NCBI RefSeq assembly: GCF_018362975.1
Contig: NZ_CP074371.1
Location: 4,898,001 to 4,962,000 of the forward strand
Length of the DNA: 64,000 bases
Reading direction: 5' to 3'
Origin: Nocardia tengchongensis
Lineage (GTDB): Bacteria > Actinomycetota > Actinomycetes > Mycobacteriales > Mycobacteriaceae
A program made the position numbers and the translations under genes. Below the pieces are notes generated by a model that searched no databases, was not told the DNA's origin, and saw nothing but the letters and a program-made list of their open reading frames with translations. Positions 63,324 to 64,000 of this stretch are shown piece by piece. Every line of letters begins with the position of its first letter. Within the stretch, counting starts at the first letter, position 1.

Positions 63324-64000
63324 TCAGTGCGCGACGAGCACGCCGGCCCGCACCCGTTGAACCGATGGTTCGATCTCCTCGTGCAGCACCCCGTCGACGA
63401 CATTGCCGAGGAACGCGGATCGCATCGAGTTGCGTTGCACCTTGCCGCTGGTGGTGCGGTGGACCGCGCGATGTTCGACCAGCACCACATTCGGGGCCGG
63501 GAGACCGAAGCCGCGAGCCACCTGCGACCTGATGCGGGCCGACAGCTCGGCGATCGGCAACTCGCCCAGCTGCTCGATGCGCACGCCCTGGACCACCAGC
63601 AGGCGTTCCTGGTCCGCGGTGTCGATGGAGAGCACAACCCCCGGCGCGTCGGCGACGGCCCGATGCGCGTCGCGCACCGCCTCTTCGATGTCCTGCGGAT
63701 ACAGATTGCGGCCGTTCACGATGATCAGATCCCCGAGCCGCCCGGTGATGAACAGTTCGCCGTCCAGGAGTGCGCCGAGGTCGCCGGTCCGCAGGTACGG
63801 CCCCGCACCCTCGGTGCGGGCCTCGAACCGGTCGCGGGTGTCGTCCAGCCGATTCCAATAGCCTTGCGCCACACTCGATCCACCGATCCAGATCTCGCCG
63901 ATGTGACCGTCCGGCAGGGTGCGCAGGCTGACCGGATCCACGATGCGCAGGTCCAGGCCGGTGACCGCCGCGCCGCAGCCCACCAGGCGGGTCCCGGGTC
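63324..64000 (-). CDS. Fatty acyl-AMP ligase, C-terminal part (cut by window edge)
   Basis: The last 225 or so residues are visible. GEIWIGGSSVAQGYWNR, the hinge-region YLRTGDLGALLDGELFITGR and LIIVNGRNLYPQDIEEAVRD are those of FadD/FAAL-type adenylating enzymes (A7-A8 motifs). SGKVQRNSMR near the end contains the A10-type Lys. It would activate a fatty acid as acyl-AMP and load the adjacent ACP. The adenylate-binding N-terminal domain is beyond the edge. Confidence 0.88.
   Translation of the reverse strand, partial: PGTRLVGCGAAVTGLDLRIVDPVSLRTLPDGHIGEIWIGGSSVAQGYWNRLDDTRDRFEARTEGAGPYLRTGDLGALLDGELFITGRLGDLIIVNGRNLYPQDIEEAVRDAHRAVADAPGVVLSIDTADQERLLVVQGVRIEQLGELPIAELSARIRSQVARGFGLPAPNVVLVEHRAVHRTTSGKVQRNSMRSAFLGNVVDGVLHEEIEPSVQRVRAGVLVAH

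Overview
The window is high-GC DNA from a mycolic-acid actinomycete, most likely Nocardia or a close relative. The evidence is GC-rich codon use, frequent GTG starts and ATGA/GTGA gene overlaps. Content fits too: a KasA/KasB-like ketosynthase, a conservon (sensor kinase, Roadblock, DUF742, GTPase), a KstR-type box, and a FAAL/polyketide synthase locus. I see no rRNA, tRNA, CRISPR array, insertion sequence or phage gene, and no stretch over 300 bases lacks a gene.

Layout. 1-5.4 kb: Calvin-cycle block with a divergent LysR regulator (CbbR, cut by the window edge), red-type RuBisCO large and small subunits, CbbX activase, class I fructose-1,6-bisphosphatase and phosphoribulokinase. 5.4-20 kb: mixed chromosomal genes, including HdeD and YoaK membrane proteins, a thiolase, a winged-helix protein, HxlR plus DHA2 exporter, isochorismatase-fold enzyme plus MFS plus LysR, two NUDIX proteins, a nitronate monooxygenase behind a KstR-like box, an HNH nuclease, SRPBCC and DUF418 proteins. 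20-22.6 kb: TetR and a KAS gene with starts six bases apart, then a PIN/RHH toxin-antitoxin pair. 22.7-25.7 kb: methionine salvage operon with fused MtnA-MtnB, MtnD and MtnC. 25.8-32 kb: conservon plus a second, separate kinase paralogue. 32-41 kb: alkaline phosphatase and lipoprotein, cupin protein, GabD2, aldehyde dehydrogenase with DUF779 and a GAF regulator, SnoaL-like protein. 41-46 kb: FetAB-type exporter, then a terpene cyclase and prenyl diphosphate synthase ending at a long perfect hairpin, then a class I amidotransferase. 46-53 kb: secreted beta-propeller, Tat sulfatase and haloalkane dehalogenase with divergent TetR, a DUF1330 protein, and TetR plus FAD monooxygenase. 52.8-57.9 kb: a compact operon of four leaderless hydrolases (DUF2235, gluzincin, MBL fold, astacin-like) that I cannot match to a known system. 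58-64 kb: polyketide locus with type II thioesterase, a KS-AT-ACP-alpha-oxoamine synthase fusion, a free ACP and a fatty acyl-AMP ligase cut by the edge.

Thirteen genes carry single-base (or in one case dinucleotide) reading-frame breaks. Most lie in short G or C runs, and both halves are otherwise intact. I read these as sequence errors rather than decay, and the affected genes are annotated across the break.

How the parts work together. The Calvin genes supply ribulose-1,5-bisphosphate regeneration, fixation and RuBisCO repair under one LysR regulator. The mtn genes recycle methylthioadenosine to methionine. The FAAL, ACP, PKS-AOS and thioesterase set is predicted to activate a fatty acid, extend it with malonate and release it by decarboxylative condensation with an amino acid. 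Several regulators sit beside perfect inverted repeats that are good operator candidates.
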